From assembly GCA_002408125.1 (NCBI GenBank), contig DHQO01000022.1, positions 1 to 64,000 on the forward strand: a stretch of 64,000 nt of DNA, read 5' to 3'. This document shows positions 26,199 through 35,687 of this stretch, in pieces. The stretch is from Hyphomonadaceae bacterium UBA5336. GTDB lineage: Bacteria; Pseudomonadota; Alphaproteobacteria; Caulobacterales; Hyphomonadaceae. Position numbers and translations under genes: made by a program. How positions within the stretch are numbered: the first letter of the stretch is position 1; every line of letters begins with the position of its first letter. The notes below the pieces were generated by a model. It made no database searches and had not been told where the DNA came from. It was given only the letters and a program-made list of their open reading frames with translations.

Positions 26199-26792
26199 TC
26201 ACGGCGGCAGAGGACGGTTCAGCACCTCGCGCGCGGCGCCATCGCACTGCATCAGCACGTCCTGCTCGCGATCAAGAAGCGTGTGCTGGCCGGCTCCCGG
26301 CGGCAGGCCGGGACGCAGGGGGCTGGTACGCGGGCTGCGTGTCCGGGCCAGCCAGAGTGCCATGCGCCGGACCGCCGGGGCCGGATTGACCGCCAGCGCC
26401 GACAGCGCTGCCAGGCGGGCGGCAAGGCCGTCCGTGGCATGGAAGGCGTTCCCATCGGCAGGCTGTTCGGGTATGTCCTGCCGCATCCCGAACCCGGGTT
26501 CGGACAGGGAGTCGAACAGGGCAAAGCCGGGCGGTCCGGCCGGCGATTGCAGGGCTTTCGCCACGGCGCCACCATTCGCCAGAACCGGGGCTCCCGCATT
26601 TACAGCCATGTCTCCTGCCAGGACTACCAGGAGGCGCCGGGTAGCGGCTTCCGCCCGGCGCAGTTCGGCAAAGACGCGAAACCAGACCGGACCGGGCAGC
26701 CAGGCCCGCTCGGCCAGCACCGCGAGCCGCGCCAGTATGGCGGCGACAAGTTGCCAGCCAAGCGTGAGGGCAGATGAGGTGCGTGGGTCCAT
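26199..26792 (-). CDS. Unknown protein
   Basis: 197 residues, Ala/Leu/Arg-rich, with no signal peptide. The segment FRVFAELRRAEAATRRLLVVLA and the ending REVLNRPLPP look like a conserved protein rather than a chance frame. The middle is Pro/Gly-rich. It converges on the Lrp gene. No family is recognised and the start codon is uncertain. Confidence 0.5.
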   Translation of the reverse strand: MDPRTSSALTLGWQLVAAILARLAVLAERAWLPGPVWFRVFAELRRAEAATRRLLVVLAGDMAVNAGAPVLANGGAVAKALQSPAGPPGFALFDSLSEPGFGMRQDIPEQPADGNAFHATDGLAARLAALSALAVNPAPAVRRMALWLARTRSPRTSPLRPGLPPGAGQHTLLDREQDVLMQCDGAAREVLNRPLPP

Positions 26793-26880
26793 GACCGGAA
26801 GCCTGGCATGGGCGGCAAGTCAGTCGGATTGGGGTAGGGGTTTGCGGGCAACAGGTGCCTGCGCCCGCGAGCGGCCTTTT

Positions 26881-27003
26881 CTTCCCCCGCCTGCGGGGGA
26901 AGTGGCCCGCAAATGCGGGTCGAAGGGGGAGCCAAGGCGACAGCCTGCCCAGACGCTGCCCCCTCCGAGCGGCTTCGCCGCCCTCCTCCCCTGTGAACGG
27001 GGA
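26881..27003. repeat. Intergenic hairpin cluster
   Basis: The 276-bp gap between two minus-strand genes contains CTTCCCCCGC-CT-GCGGGGGAAG (26881-26902), GCGGC-TTC-GCCGC (26969-26981) and TCCCC-N7-GGGGA (26987-27003). G/C palindromes of this kind are dispersed intergenic repeats in many alphaproteobacteria. No gene is seen in the gap. Confidence 0.6.
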
Positions 27004-27068
27004 AGGATTGGTCGTTCTGGGGTGGCGGGAGAGTTGCGTTTCAGCGCCGTCAGGCGAGAAACCCCGCC

Positions 27069-28127
27069 TCAAACCGGTCGGACGCTGCGCGCATGTGGGT
27101 CGGCCAGCGCGATGTCGCGGCGCCTCCCGCCCGGCCAGGTCACCAGGTCCACCTTGTGGGCCTTGTCCCCGCCCCCGAACAGCTTGCCATGCTCGAAGCG
27201 CAGCCAGGCGAGGCGATGCATCTCATCGGCCTTTGCGCCCGCCGCTTCGATCGCCGCGCGTGCCCGCGCATCCGAGGCTGCATCGAAATATTGCCAGGCG
27301 ATGGAGTGATAGATCACGGTCGTGCCCTCCGGGAGCGGACCTGAAAGCTCGCGCTCCAGCCAGTCGGCGGCATCGGCCTTATCCACCTGAACGCCTTTTT
27401 CCAGGGCGATGGACATCGCCGCGGCCAGCCGTTCCAGCCGGTCGGTCTGGTCCGGCCAGATATAGGCCGTCAGGCGCAGGCGGTGCTCCGGATCGGTGAT
27501 GTCGAGAGGCGCGCGGTCGCATCCGCGCCGGCTGGCCACCTCGAAGCGTTCCGGCAGCTCCGGTGGGGGCCCGGTCCACTCGGTGGTGATGACGGGGGCG
27601 CCAGCTGTGCCCGCGCGCGACCAGCTTCCGCCATCATAGCCGAAACTGTCCCAGTGCAGGTTAAGCCCCGCGCTGGCACCGATCTCGCGCAGGTGCAGCG
27701 GGCCTTCAAGTGCGGCAAAGCCCGGCAGCAGGGCAATGGAGCGGCGTGTCTCGTTCGTCTGCGGCGGATTGAGAATGAACTGCGCGACCCAGTCCTGATG
27801 CGCTTCCAGCGCGGCCAAGGCCGCCGGCAGCACCTCCTCTATGTCCCAGTCCGGCCGCCCGGCCGGATAGAGCCCGGCCAGCACGGAAGACTTGCCCGTC
27901 AGCGTCATGGCATGCAGCGCGCCGGCAATCCGCAGGGGTCCGGCATCAGCGGCCTCGGGCGAAAGCGGGGTTTCACCGCCGAGAAGCAGGTGATCGAGGA
28001 TCCCGCCCTGGCCGATATGCCGGGCGAGGCCTCTCAGCAGCGCAGCGTTGAAGGGCGAGCCGAGCAACTCGCACCATTCAGCCTGTTTCTCGAAATGCGC
28101 CGCGTGGGCGGATAGCTGGCCATCCAT
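27069..28127 (-). CDS. DUF2332 family protein
   Basis: 352 residues. It shows the DUF2332 pattern: N-terminal YxxQAxxCxxLGSPFxxxLL-like start, REIGASAGLNLHWDSFGY, and GTTVIYHSIAWQYF near the C-terminus. The glycine-rich GASAGLN element resembles a methyltransferase cofactor loop, but the family has no proven function. It follows cysH by 12 bp and may be the last gene of the cys operon. Confidence 0.85.
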   Translation of the reverse strand: MDGQLSAHAAHFEKQAEWCELLGSPFNAALLRGLARHIGQGGILDHLLLGGETPLSPEAADAGPLRIAGALHAMTLTGKSSVLAGLYPAGRPDWDIEEVLPAALAALEAHQDWVAQFILNPPQTNETRRSIALLPGFAALEGPLHLREIGASAGLNLHWDSFGYDGGSWSRAGTAGAPVITTEWTGPPPELPERFEVASRRGCDRAPLDITDPEHRLRLTAYIWPDQTDRLERLAAAMSIALEKGVQVDKADAADWLERELSGPLPEGTTVIYHSIAWQYFDAASDARARAAIEAAGAKADEMHRLAWLRFEHGKLFGGGDKAHKVDLVTWPGGRRRDIALADPHARSVRPV

Positions 28128-28139
28128 CCCGGCGATCTA

Positions 28140-28883
28140 TCAGAAAACCCGCGGGCGGTCTTCCTTCTCGATGTGCAGTCCGCACTCGGTCTTGTCCATG
28201 CCGGCCCAGCGTCCGGACCGGATATCGGCCGGGTCCTCGGCGGGCCGGGTGCAGGGCCAGCAGCCGATGGACGGAAAGCCCTGGGCGACCAGCGGATGGC
28301 GCGGCAGGTTCCGGTGGTGGAAGAAGAGGTCGACATCCTCCTGGGTCCAGCTCGCCAGCGGGTTCACCTTGAAGCGTCCGCCCGCATATTCGAACACGGG
28401 CAGCGACATGCGCGCGCCGCCATGGAAGCGCTTGCGGCCGGTGATCCAGGCCTCAAAGCCCTTCAGGGCCGGCTCCAGCGGGCGCACCTTGCGCAGGGCG
28501 CAGCAGGCATCGGCGTCCTGGCGGTGCAGGCCGCCATCGGGGTCCTCGGCAACGGCTTCGTCGGGGTCCGGGGTGATATTGCGCACGCCGGTCAGGCCGA
28601 GGCGCTCGATCAGCCGGTCGCGATAGTCCAGCGTCTGGGGAAAGTGCATGCCGGTTTCGAGGAAAATGATCGGCAGGTCCGGCTTTACGTCCGCGATCAG
28701 CGACAGCATCACCGCGCTTTCAGCGCCGAAGCTCGACACATAGGTCAGGTCCTGTGGCCATTCGCGCAGCATGGCGACGCGCAGGATGGTCTGGGCCGAA
28801 GCCTCGCGAAGCTCGCCATTCAGGCGCGCAAGGCGGGCTTCGACCGTTTCCTGATCGCGCGTGATCGTATCCGCATAGGGCAT
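28140..28883 (-). CDS. cysH: Adenylylsulfate/phosphoadenylylsulfate reductase CysH
   Basis: 247 residues. It reduces activated sulfate to sulfite. The nucleotide-binding SSFGAES and the catalytic ECGLH near the C-terminus are present. CC in DACCALRK and CxxC in IGCWPCTRP form the four-Cys set of [4Fe-4S] enzymes that prefer adenylylsulfate, so an APS reductase is most likely. It follows the DUF934 gene by three bases in the sulfite-reduction operon. Confidence 0.93.
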   Translation of the reverse strand: MPYADTITRDQETVEARLARLNGELREASAQTILRVAMLREWPQDLTYVSSFGAESAVMLSLIADVKPDLPIIFLETGMHFPQTLDYRDRLIERLGLTGVRNITPDPDEAVAEDPDGGLHRQDADACCALRKVRPLEPALKGFEAWITGRKRFHGGARMSLPVFEYAGGRFKVNPLASWTQEDVDLFFHHRNLPRHPLVAQGFPSIGCWPCTRPAEDPADIRSGRWAGMDKTECGLHIEKEDRPRVF

Positions 28884-28886
28884 GCT

Positions 28887-29387
28887 TCAGCCTTCCTGAG
28901 AGCCAACATGCCGGGCAGCGAACACGGAGCGCGCGCCGTCGGCAGCCGGTTGATAGAACGAGGAAAACTCGCTCATTGCTTCCAGGACTGAAGGTAGGTC
29001 GGCGCGGGCGGTCTCGAAAGCATCGAACCCTGAACGGTTCATATAGAGAATCTGATCCCGGAGCACATGGCCGACCGCTCGCAGCTCGCCGGAATAGCCC
29101 AGACGGCGGCGCAAAAGCTGGGCCTGGGAGTATCCGCGCCCATCGGTATATTTAGGGAAACTGATCTCGATCAGGCCGAGACGGTCCAGATGCTCGGCGA
29201 GCAGGTGCGGGTCGTCCTCCGGCATCAGGCGCACGCCAACCGCCGTGTTGCGCGCGAGCAGAAGATCGGCCTGGCTGAGCAGGCGCGTTAGCGTGACCAC
29301 CACACAGCCATCGGGCGAAAGCTCGGCCTCGTCGGGCACGAAGCTCCAGACATTCTCGATCTCGGCACCGTTCTTAATCAGCGGCAT
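28887..29387 (-). CDS. DUF934 family protein
   Basis: 166 residues from ATG 29387, overlapping the sulfite reductase gene by 14 bp. Signatures are FPKYTDGRGYSQAQLLRRR and GELRAVGHVLRDQI. The family is nearly always next to sulfite reductase and cysH and is presumed to be an accessory factor in sulfate assimilation. An N-terminal extension to 29432 is rejected. Confidence 0.9.
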   Translation of the reverse strand: MPLIKNGAEIENVWSFVPDEAELSPDGCVVVTLTRLLSQADLLLARNTAVGVRLMPEDDPHLLAEHLDRLGLIEISFPKYTDGRGYSQAQLLRRRLGYSGELRAVGHVLRDQILYMNRSGFDAFETARADLPSVLEAMSEFSSFYQPAADGARSVFAARHVGSQEG

Positions 29388-31032
29388 AAAGCGCCTCCTT
29401 GAAGGGCTCGGTGCCGAGGCGCTCGACAACATCGATGAAGCGTTCGGCCTTTTCCGTGCGCAGGGCGCGATAGCGTTCGACCACGCGTTTCAGGGCGGGC
29501 GGCACATCCTCCGCGCGCAGGCCAGGCCCGGCGATCTGGCCGATACTGGCCTTCTCATCTGCGCGGCCGCCAAAGGTGATCTGGTAGAATTCCTCGCCTT
29601 TCCGGTCGACGCCGAGAATGCCGATATGGCCGACATGATGGTGTCCGCAGGCATTGATGCAGCCGGAAATATTGATGTGGAGCTGGCCGATATCGGCCTG
29701 ATCCTCCAGGCTGGCGAATTCGCGCGCAATCGCCTGGCCGACCGGGATGGAGCGGGCATTGGCGAGGTTGCAATAATCCAGGCCCGGGCAGACGATCATG
29801 TCGCTGATCAGGCTCTCATTGGCTGTCGCAAGGCCGGCGGCATCGAGCTCGCGATAGACCTCGTACATGTCGTCCAGCGCCACATGCGGCAGGATCAGGT
29901 TCTGGGCGTGGGAAACGCGGATATCCTCATGGCCATAGGCCTCGGCGAGATGGGCGACGACCATCATCTGTCGGTCGGTGGCATCGCCTGCAATCCCGCC
30001 GACCGGCTTGTGGCTCACCGTGACGGAGGCATAGCCGGCCTGTTTGTGGGGGTGCAGGTTCGCATCGGCCCAGAGTGCGAAACCCGGATCGGCGGCTTTC
30101 GCGCGCTCGAAGGCAGCACTTGTCGCGGGTTTGCCGGCCAGCTCAGGCGGCGCGAAATAAGCGTGGATACGCTCGATCTCGGCCTGGGGCAGGGCGATCT
30201 TCTCGGCCTCGCGCTGGGCTTCGAACTCGGCCTCCACCAGGTCGCGGAAGGCTTCCTCGCCGGTTTCCGAGACAAGGATCTTGATCCGCGCCTTGTACTT
30301 GTTATCGCGTCGGCCGAAGCGGTTATAGACCCGCATGATGGCTTCCAGATAATCGAGCAGTTCGCCCTCGGGCACGAAATCGGCGACCTTTGCGGCGATA
30401 TGGGGCGTGCGCCCCTGGCCGCCGCCGACATGCACCTCGAAACCGACCTGCCCGCCGCGCTCGCGCATATGCAGGCCGATATCATGCACGCGGATCGCCG
30501 CGCGGTCATGGCCGGCCGCGGTGACGGCGATCTTGAACTTGCGCGGCAGGAAGGCAAATTCCGGGTGGAATGTGCTCCACTGGCGGATGATCTCGCACCA
30601 GGGGCGCGGGTCCATCACCTCGTCGGCTGCGGCGCCGGCAAAATGGTCGGTGGTGGTGTTGCGGATGCAGTTGCCCGAGGTCTGGATGGCGTGCATCTCG
30701 ACATCGGCGAGCAGGTCCAGCACGTCGGGAATGTCTTTCAGCGCGACCCAATTGAACTGGATGTTCTGGCGCGTCGTCCAGTGGCCATAGCCCTTGTCAT
30801 AGTCGCGCGCGATGCGGGCGAGCTGGCGCAGCTGGCGCGGATTGAGCTGGCCATAGGGAATGGCCACGCGCAGCATGTATGCGTGCAGCTGGAGATAGAC
30901 CCCGTTCTGCAGGCGCAGCGGCTTGAACTCGTCTTCCAGAAGCTCGCCGGCAAGCCGGCGCTCCACCTGGCCACGGAACTGGTTCACACGATCGCGCACG
31001 ATCTGCGCGTCGAATTCGTCATATCTGTACAT
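29374..31032 (-). CDS. cysI: Sulfite (nitrite/sulfite) reductase, siroheme protein
   Basis: 552 residues from ATG 31032, with GGAG upstream. It has two ferredoxin-like halves with conserved siroheme/[4Fe-4S] elements: TSGNCIRNTTTDHFAG in the first half and CPGLDYCNLANAR followed by SGCINACGHHHVGHIGILG in the second. Context (cysG, DUF2849, DUF934, cysH) points to sulfite rather than nitrite as substrate, giving sulfide for cysteine synthesis. No flavoprotein CysJ is present, so a ferredoxin donor is likely; an fpr gene is at 37143. Confidence 0.92.
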   Translation of the reverse strand: MYRYDEFDAQIVRDRVNQFRGQVERRLAGELLEDEFKPLRLQNGVYLQLHAYMLRVAIPYGQLNPRQLRQLARIARDYDKGYGHWTTRQNIQFNWVALKDIPDVLDLLADVEMHAIQTSGNCIRNTTTDHFAGAAADEVMDPRPWCEIIRQWSTFHPEFAFLPRKFKIAVTAAGHDRAAIRVHDIGLHMRERGGQVGFEVHVGGGQGRTPHIAAKVADFVPEGELLDYLEAIMRVYNRFGRRDNKYKARIKILVSETGEEAFRDLVEAEFEAQREAEKIALPQAEIERIHAYFAPPELAGKPATSAAFERAKAADPGFALWADANLHPHKQAGYASVTVSHKPVGGIAGDATDRQMMVVAHLAEAYGHEDIRVSHAQNLILPHVALDDMYEVYRELDAAGLATANESLISDMIVCPGLDYCNLANARSIPVGQAIAREFASLEDQADIGQLHINISGCINACGHHHVGHIGILGVDRKGEEFYQITFGGRADEKASIGQIAGPGLRAEDVPPALKRVVERYRALRTEKAERFIDVVERLGTEPFKEALYAAD

Positions 31033-31089
31033 TCTAGTTTGTCTCCGTATCCGCGCTTTGCGCGTCACATGAGAGGGGCTCGGGGCTGC

Positions 31090-31731
31090 TCATAGAGCTG
31101 CTCCCTCGGCGGGATTGGCGTGGGGCAGGCCGAGGGCGCTTTCGGTGCGGCTCACCCAGCGCTCGACCGAGGGAAAGTCCGACAGGTCAAACCCGCCCTC
31201 ATGAGCAAGCCGGGTGTAGGCGACCAGCGCCACATCGGCGAGGGTCATCTGGTTGCTGACCAGCCAGTCGGTATAGGTCAGCTGCATTTCCATGATGCCG
31301 AGGGCGCGGCGGCCCTTCGTCATGAGGGCCGGATCAAGTTCGGTCTCGGTCATGCCGCGGAACATCAGGTTCGACCGGCGCACGGCGATATAGGGCTCGT
31401 GGGAATACTGTTCCCAGAACAGCCAGCTCATCATCTGGGCATATTTGAACGGGTGCTGGGGCACCAGTTCGCTGCCTTCTTCCTCGGCCAGATAGAGCAT
31501 GATGGCGTTGGACTGGGGCAGGACGCGGCCATCGGGCCAGCGCGCCAGCGGCACCTGGCCGGCCGGGTTCAACTCCAGGAATTCCTCGGTGGCGGTTTCG
31601 CCGGCGAAGATATCCACTTCCACCCAGTCATAGTCGATGCCCAGGGTATCGGCGACCCAGCGCGGCTTGAGGCAGTTCCCGCTCCTGGTGTTTCCGTAGA
31701 GCGTCAGCCTGGACACGTCACGCTTGGGCAT
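31090..31731 (-). CDS. Glutathione S-transferase family protein
   Basis: 213 residues. Thioredoxin-like N-terminal domain (LTLYGNTRSGNCLKPRWVA, later NPAGQVPLARWPDGRVLPQSNAIMLYLA with the glutathione-binding S-N/S pair) and helical C-terminal domain with the capping motif NQMTLADVALVAY. It sits between DUF2849 and the sulfite reductase gene, its start codon overlapping the DUF2849 stop (TGATG). The usual operon lacks this gene. Confidence 0.9.
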   Translation of the reverse strand: MPKRDVSRLTLYGNTRSGNCLKPRWVADTLGIDYDWVEVDIFAGETATEEFLELNPAGQVPLARWPDGRVLPQSNAIMLYLAEEEGSELVPQHPFKYAQMMSWLFWEQYSHEPYIAVRRSNLMFRGMTETELDPALMTKGRRALGIMEMQLTYTDWLVSNQMTLADVALVAYTRLAHEGGFDLSDFPSVERWVSRTESALGLPHANPAEGAAL

Positions 31732-32048
31732 CAGGAGGTCTCCGCGCGGGCAAATTCGGGATGTGTGGTCGGTCCGACCGCACGGATGGTTTCGCGCAGG
31801 GTCTCGCGCCCGGCAATGGCCCCGTCCTCAGAGACTTCCATGAAATAGGGATCGGTGACGATTCCCTCCTGGGCAGCGGCCTTTTCCAGCGCATCCTCGC
31901 CCGCCTCGCCGGTGAAGACACCGAGTTTGGCTGGGTCGGAGGTCCAGCCATGATCGGCGGTCATATAAACGACGCGGCCTGTGGCGGTGTCCCAGGCGGT
32001 GATGGTTTTCGGGGTGTCGGGCTTCAGCTTGGGGCGAACCGAGGTCAT
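31731..32048 (-). CDS. DUF2849 family protein
   Basis: 105 residues. Matches the small DUF2849 family (KTITAWDTATGRVVYMTADHGW, DPYFMEV) found between cysG and sulfite reductase in alphaproteobacteria. It overlaps cysG by ATGA (32045-32048). Role unknown, probably accessory to siroheme or sulfite reductase. Confidence 0.88.
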   Translation of the reverse strand: MTSVRPKLKPDTPKTITAWDTATGRVVYMTADHGWTSDPAKLGVFTGEAGEDALEKAAAQEGIVTDPYFMEVSEDGAIAGRETLRETIRAVGPTTHPEFARAETS

Positions 32049-33436
32049 GCCACCTCCTCCAGGAGTTTCTCGATACGCGCTTCCAGCGGCAAGCCAGCCA
32101 CTTCGCCGATCACCAGAAGGGCCGGGCCGGTGATGCCGGCGCGGGTGATCAGGCCGGGCAGTTCGGCGAGCGTGCCATAGACGCGGATTTCATTCTCGCG
32201 CGTGCCGTTCTCAATGACGGCGACCGGCGTCGCGCCCGCGCGGCCGGCGGCGATCAGGCGCTCGGACATGGCCGGGGCCGTGCCGACGCCCATGAAGACG
32301 ACCAGGGTCTGGCCAGGGCGCGAAAGCGCGGCCCAGTCTAGATCGGGCACACCGCCGGCCCTGGCATGGCCGGTGACAAAGGTCAGCGCCTGGGCATGGT
32401 CGCGATGGGTCAGCGGCAGGCCAGCGGAGGCTGCGCAGCCGAGCGCAGAGGAAATGCCGGGCACGACATGGGCGTCAATGCCGGCGGCCTGAAGCGCTTC
32501 AAGCTCTTCTCCGCCGCGCCCGAAAATGAACGGGTCGCCGCCCTTCAGGCGCACAACGCGCTGTCCGGCGCGGGCAGCACGGATCAAAAGGTCGTGAATT
32601 TCGTCCTGCGGAACGGAGTGATGTCCCTTTGTCTTGCCGACGGAAACGCGCGCTGCATCGCGGCGGATGAGATCGAGAATCTCATCGCTCACCAGCCGGT
32701 CGTGGAAGACGATATCGGCTTCCTGGATGAGGCGCAGGGCCTTCAGCGTGAGCAGTTCTGCATCGCCCGGGCCGGCGCCGACTATATGCACCGCGCCCTT
32801 ACCGGTGTCGCCCTTCGACAACATGTCCCGCATGGCCTGCTCGGCGCCTTCAAGGTCGCCGGCATAGGCACGTTCGGCCGCTGGACCGGTCAGTGCGCGC
32901 TCCCAGAAACGGCGACGCGCGCCGCCCTCTTTCAGCCGTTCGGCGACAGCCGGGCGCAAGCGCCGGGCGAGGCTTGCAAGATCGCCGACACGCGCTGGCA
33001 GGAGGGCTTCGAGCTTCGCGCGGATGGATTTTGCCAGTACCGGCGCGGCTCCGCCGGTGGCGATCGCGGCGACCACCTCGCCGCGGTCCAGGATCGACGG
33101 CACGGTGAAATCGCACAGCTCCGGCCGGTCGACGACATTCACCGGCACACCCATTTCGCGGGCGAGCGCGGCAGCCTCGCGGGCGGCCGCATCATCCTCC
33201 AGGGCAACAATGGCAAAGGCCGCGCCGGACAGGGCGCCGGCTGCCTCGTCCGGCGCGCGGCGCACGAGACGTACGCCAAACTCAGCCTGCATGGCCGGGG
33301 AGATTGTCTCGGCCACCAGGCGGATCTCTGCAGGGGTCTTTGCCAGGAGCCGGACTTTCCGCACGGCCTCGACGCCGGTGCCGAAGATCACCACATGGGC
33401 ACCTTCCAGTCGGAAAAAGGCGGGGAACAAATTCAT
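32045..33436 (-). CDS. cysG: Siroheme synthase CysG
   Basis: 463 residues from ATG 33436, with GGAG nine bases upstream; a seven-residue longer frame is less likely. The N-terminal precorrin-2 dehydrogenase/ferrochelatase half (VVIFGTGVEAVRKVRLL) is joined to a C-terminal uroporphyrinogen III methyltransferase (VHIVGAGPGDAELLTLKAL, VVRLKGGDPFIFGRGGEE). It makes siroheme for the adjacent sulfite reductase. First gene of the operon. Confidence 0.95.
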   Translation of the reverse strand: MNLFPAFFRLEGAHVVIFGTGVEAVRKVRLLAKTPAEIRLVAETISPAMQAEFGVRLVRRAPDEAAGALSGAAFAIVALEDDAAAREAAALAREMGVPVNVVDRPELCDFTVPSILDRGEVVAAIATGGAAPVLAKSIRAKLEALLPARVGDLASLARRLRPAVAERLKEGGARRRFWERALTGPAAERAYAGDLEGAEQAMRDMLSKGDTGKGAVHIVGAGPGDAELLTLKALRLIQEADIVFHDRLVSDEILDLIRRDAARVSVGKTKGHHSVPQDEIHDLLIRAARAGQRVVRLKGGDPFIFGRGGEELEALQAAGIDAHVVPGISSALGCAASAGLPLTHRDHAQALTFVTGHARAGGVPDLDWAALSRPGQTLVVFMGVGTAPAMSERLIAAGRAGATPVAVIENGTRENEIRVYGTLAELPGLITRAGITGPALLVIGEVAGLPLEARIEKLLEEVA

Positions 33437-33539
33437 GTGAAGGGACTCCGGGGGCATTCTTACCTCTCGAAAATTGGTTCTTGACGCACTCGCAGCAACC
33501 GGCGACCCCTACAGAGAAGAATCAGAAAAACTATCGAAC

Positions 33540-34472
33540 ATGTCCGACTCCAATGATCGCCTGCCGCCGCTGAATGCCCTGCGCGCCTTTGAAGCTGCCG
33601 CACGCCGCCTGTCTTTCACCAAGGCCGCCGAGGAGCTGAACGTCACGCCGGGGGCGATATCACAGCAGATCAGGCAATTGGAAGACTTTGCCGGAACCCC
33701 GCTGTTCAAGCGCACCGGGCGTTCAGTTCTTCTGACAGATGCCGCACAGGCCTGCCTACCGCTGGTGCGCGAGGCCTTCGATCAGATCGGCGAGGCCGGG
33801 CGCATCATGCGCGCCCCGGCGCGGCGAGGCCGGGTGATGGTGTCGAGCGCGCCGAGCTTTGCCGCCAAATGGCTCGCGCCGAAGCTGGAAGGTTTCCACC
33901 AGGCCCATCCCGGGATCGAGGCCTGGGTCTCGGCGGACATGGCGCTGACGGACTTCAACACCGCCGATGCCGATATCGCGATCCGCTATGGCACCGGCAA
34001 TTATGAGGGCCTGAAAGCCGAAAAGCTGCTGGACGAGACCGTGCTTCCGGTCTGCTCGCCGCAATTGCTGGAGGGCGCCGACGCCATCCGCAAGCCGGAG
34101 GATCTCGCCAGGCACACGCTGATCCACGATGAGAGCCCGGAGAACGATCCCTCCTGCCCGGACTGGTCGAGCTGGCTGGCTGCGCGCGGCGTGAAAGGTG
34201 TGGATGGCGGGCGGGGCCCGCGTTTCAACCAGGCGGTCCTCGTGATCGAGGCGGCGACCGCCGGGCGCGGCGTGGCGCTGGCCAAGCGTGCCATCGCCCA
34301 GGCCGATCTCGATGCCGGCCGGCTGGTCGCGCCCTTTGCCGATGGCTCGACGGAGATCGATTTCGCCTACTGGATCGTCTGGCCCAAGGGCCGCCATCTG
34401 AGCCCGGATGTGCGTGCCTTTATCGGCTGGGTACGCGAGGAAGCCCAGCGCAGCGAAGTGGTGGGCGTCTGA
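33540..34472 (+). CDS. LysR family regulator, GcvA-like
   Basis: 310 residues from ATG 33540. The N-terminal helix-turn-helix (LNALRAFEAAARRLSFTKAA, NVTPGAISQQIRQLE) and the substrate-binding domain match the GcvA subgroup. It is divergent from cysG across 103 bp, so it may control the sulfite-reduction operon, although the GcvA subgroup also regulates unrelated genes. The longer frame from 33474 is rejected. Confidence 0.9.
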   Translation: MSDSNDRLPPLNALRAFEAAARRLSFTKAAEELNVTPGAISQQIRQLEDFAGTPLFKRTGRSVLLTDAAQACLPLVREAFDQIGEAGRIMRAPARRGRVMVSSAPSFAAKWLAPKLEGFHQAHPGIEAWVSADMALTDFNTADADIAIRYGTGNYEGLKAEKLLDETVLPVCSPQLLEGADAIRKPEDLARHTLIHDESPENDPSCPDWSSWLAARGVKGVDGGRGPRFNQAVLVIEAATAGRGVALAKRAIAQADLDAGRLVAPFADGSTEIDFAYWIVWPKGRHLSPDVRAFIGWVREEAQRSEVVGV

Positions 34473-34543
34473 GCTTTTTCGAAAGGCTCCGTTAAGGCCC
34501 CGGGGCGAGACTGGCTCGTGAATCTCCGCCGGAGCCGCATGCC

Positions 34544-35683
34544 ATGAAGATCGCCGTGATCGGTCCCGTCCCGCCTTTTCGCAGTGGCGTGGCCAAGCAT
34601 ACCGGTGAACTGGCCAAGGCCCTGTCAGCTCATGGCGAGGTGCGCACCATTTCCTTCTCGCGTCAGTATCCGGGCTTGCTCTTTCCCGGTGAGGATGACC
34701 GCGACCTGAGAACCCGCCGTAATGCGCCGGACGAAACCGAATACGAGCTCGATTCCATCTCGCCGATCAGCTGGCGGCGCGTGGCATCCGATCTTGCCGA
34801 GTGGAAGCCGGACCTGGCCGTCCTGCCGGCCTGGACCTTCTTCACCGCGCCGGGGCTGACCTATGTGTCCAACGCCCTGCGCAAGGCCGGCACGCATGTG
34901 GTCTCTGTCGTGCATAATGCCGTCGACCATGAGGGCGCCGGCTGGAAGCGCGCGCTGCTGACGCGCCAGATCCTCGCCAGCGACTCTGCCGTTACCCATA
35001 ATCGCGGCCTCGCCGAAGCCATTGCGGGTTTTGCCCCGGACCTGCCCGTGGCGGTGTGCCCGCATCCGCTGTTTGATTTTCCCGAGCCGAAAGGCCTCCT
35101 GCGCCGGCGTGCGAAGCTGGAGCTTCTGATGTTTGGCCTGATCCGGCCCTACAAGGGCGCCGACCTTCTGGTCGAGGCCATGGGCGAACTGGCCGGTGAG
35201 GATGTCTGCGTCTCGATTGTCGGGGAAATGTGGGGCGATGGCGCCGCGCTCATGCGCCAGATCGCGGCCAGCCCGGCCAGCGAGCAGATCGAGCTGGTGC
35301 CGGAATTCCAGAGCGACGAGTATGCGGCGGAATATTTCGCGCGCGCTGACATTGTCGTGCTGCCCTATCGCCATGTCACCGGTTCCGGAGTTGTGCCGGT
35401 GGCGATGCGCTATGCCCGGCCGGTGATCGCCAGCGACCTGCCGGGGTTCCGCGAGACGGTGGTGCCCGGCGTGACCGGATGGCTCGCCCACCCGCAGGAT
35501 ACCGGCCACCTGGCCAGCCTGATCCGCGAGCGGCTTGAGCGCGGTGATGCCGGAGCGCTCCGGCCAGGGCTAATGGCCGCGCGCGAGCGGATGACCTGGC
35601 CGCGCTTTGCCAGGGCTGTTCTGGTCAGTGCGCGCGCGCCGACGGCCCAGACCTATGCAGACCGGGCCACGGCAGTCGCCTGA
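34544..35683 (+). CDS. Glycosyltransferase family 4 protein
   Basis: 379 residues. GT-B fold: N-terminal IGPVPPFRSGVAKHTGEL, C-terminal FGLIRPYKGADLLVEAM and GSGVVPVAMRYARPVIASDLPGF, the nucleotide-sugar binding region with the family E-x7-E element partly changed. It transfers a sugar from a nucleotide donor, probably to an exopolysaccharide or lipid carrier. It stands alone, with no polysaccharide cluster nearby, so the acceptor is unknown. Confidence 0.87.
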   Translation: MKIAVIGPVPPFRSGVAKHTGELAKALSAHGEVRTISFSRQYPGLLFPGEDDRDLRTRRNAPDETEYELDSISPISWRRVASDLAEWKPDLAVLPAWTFFTAPGLTYVSNALRKAGTHVVSVVHNAVDHEGAGWKRALLTRQILASDSAVTHNRGLAEAIAGFAPDLPVAVCPHPLFDFPEPKGLLRRRAKLELLMFGLIRPYKGADLLVEAMGELAGEDVCVSIVGEMWGDGAALMRQIAASPASEQIELVPEFQSDEYAAEYFARADIVVLPYRHVTGSGVVPVAMRYARPVIASDLPGFRETVVPGVTGWLAHPQDTGHLASLIRERLERGDAGALRPGLMAARERMTWPRFARAVLVSARAPTAQTYADRATAVA

Positions 35684-35687
35684 TTGC

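Noticed and set aside
29245..31095. 616-codon plus-strand frame
   Set aside because: Antisense shadow of the sulfite reductase gene; repetitive His/Gly/Ala composition and no domain.
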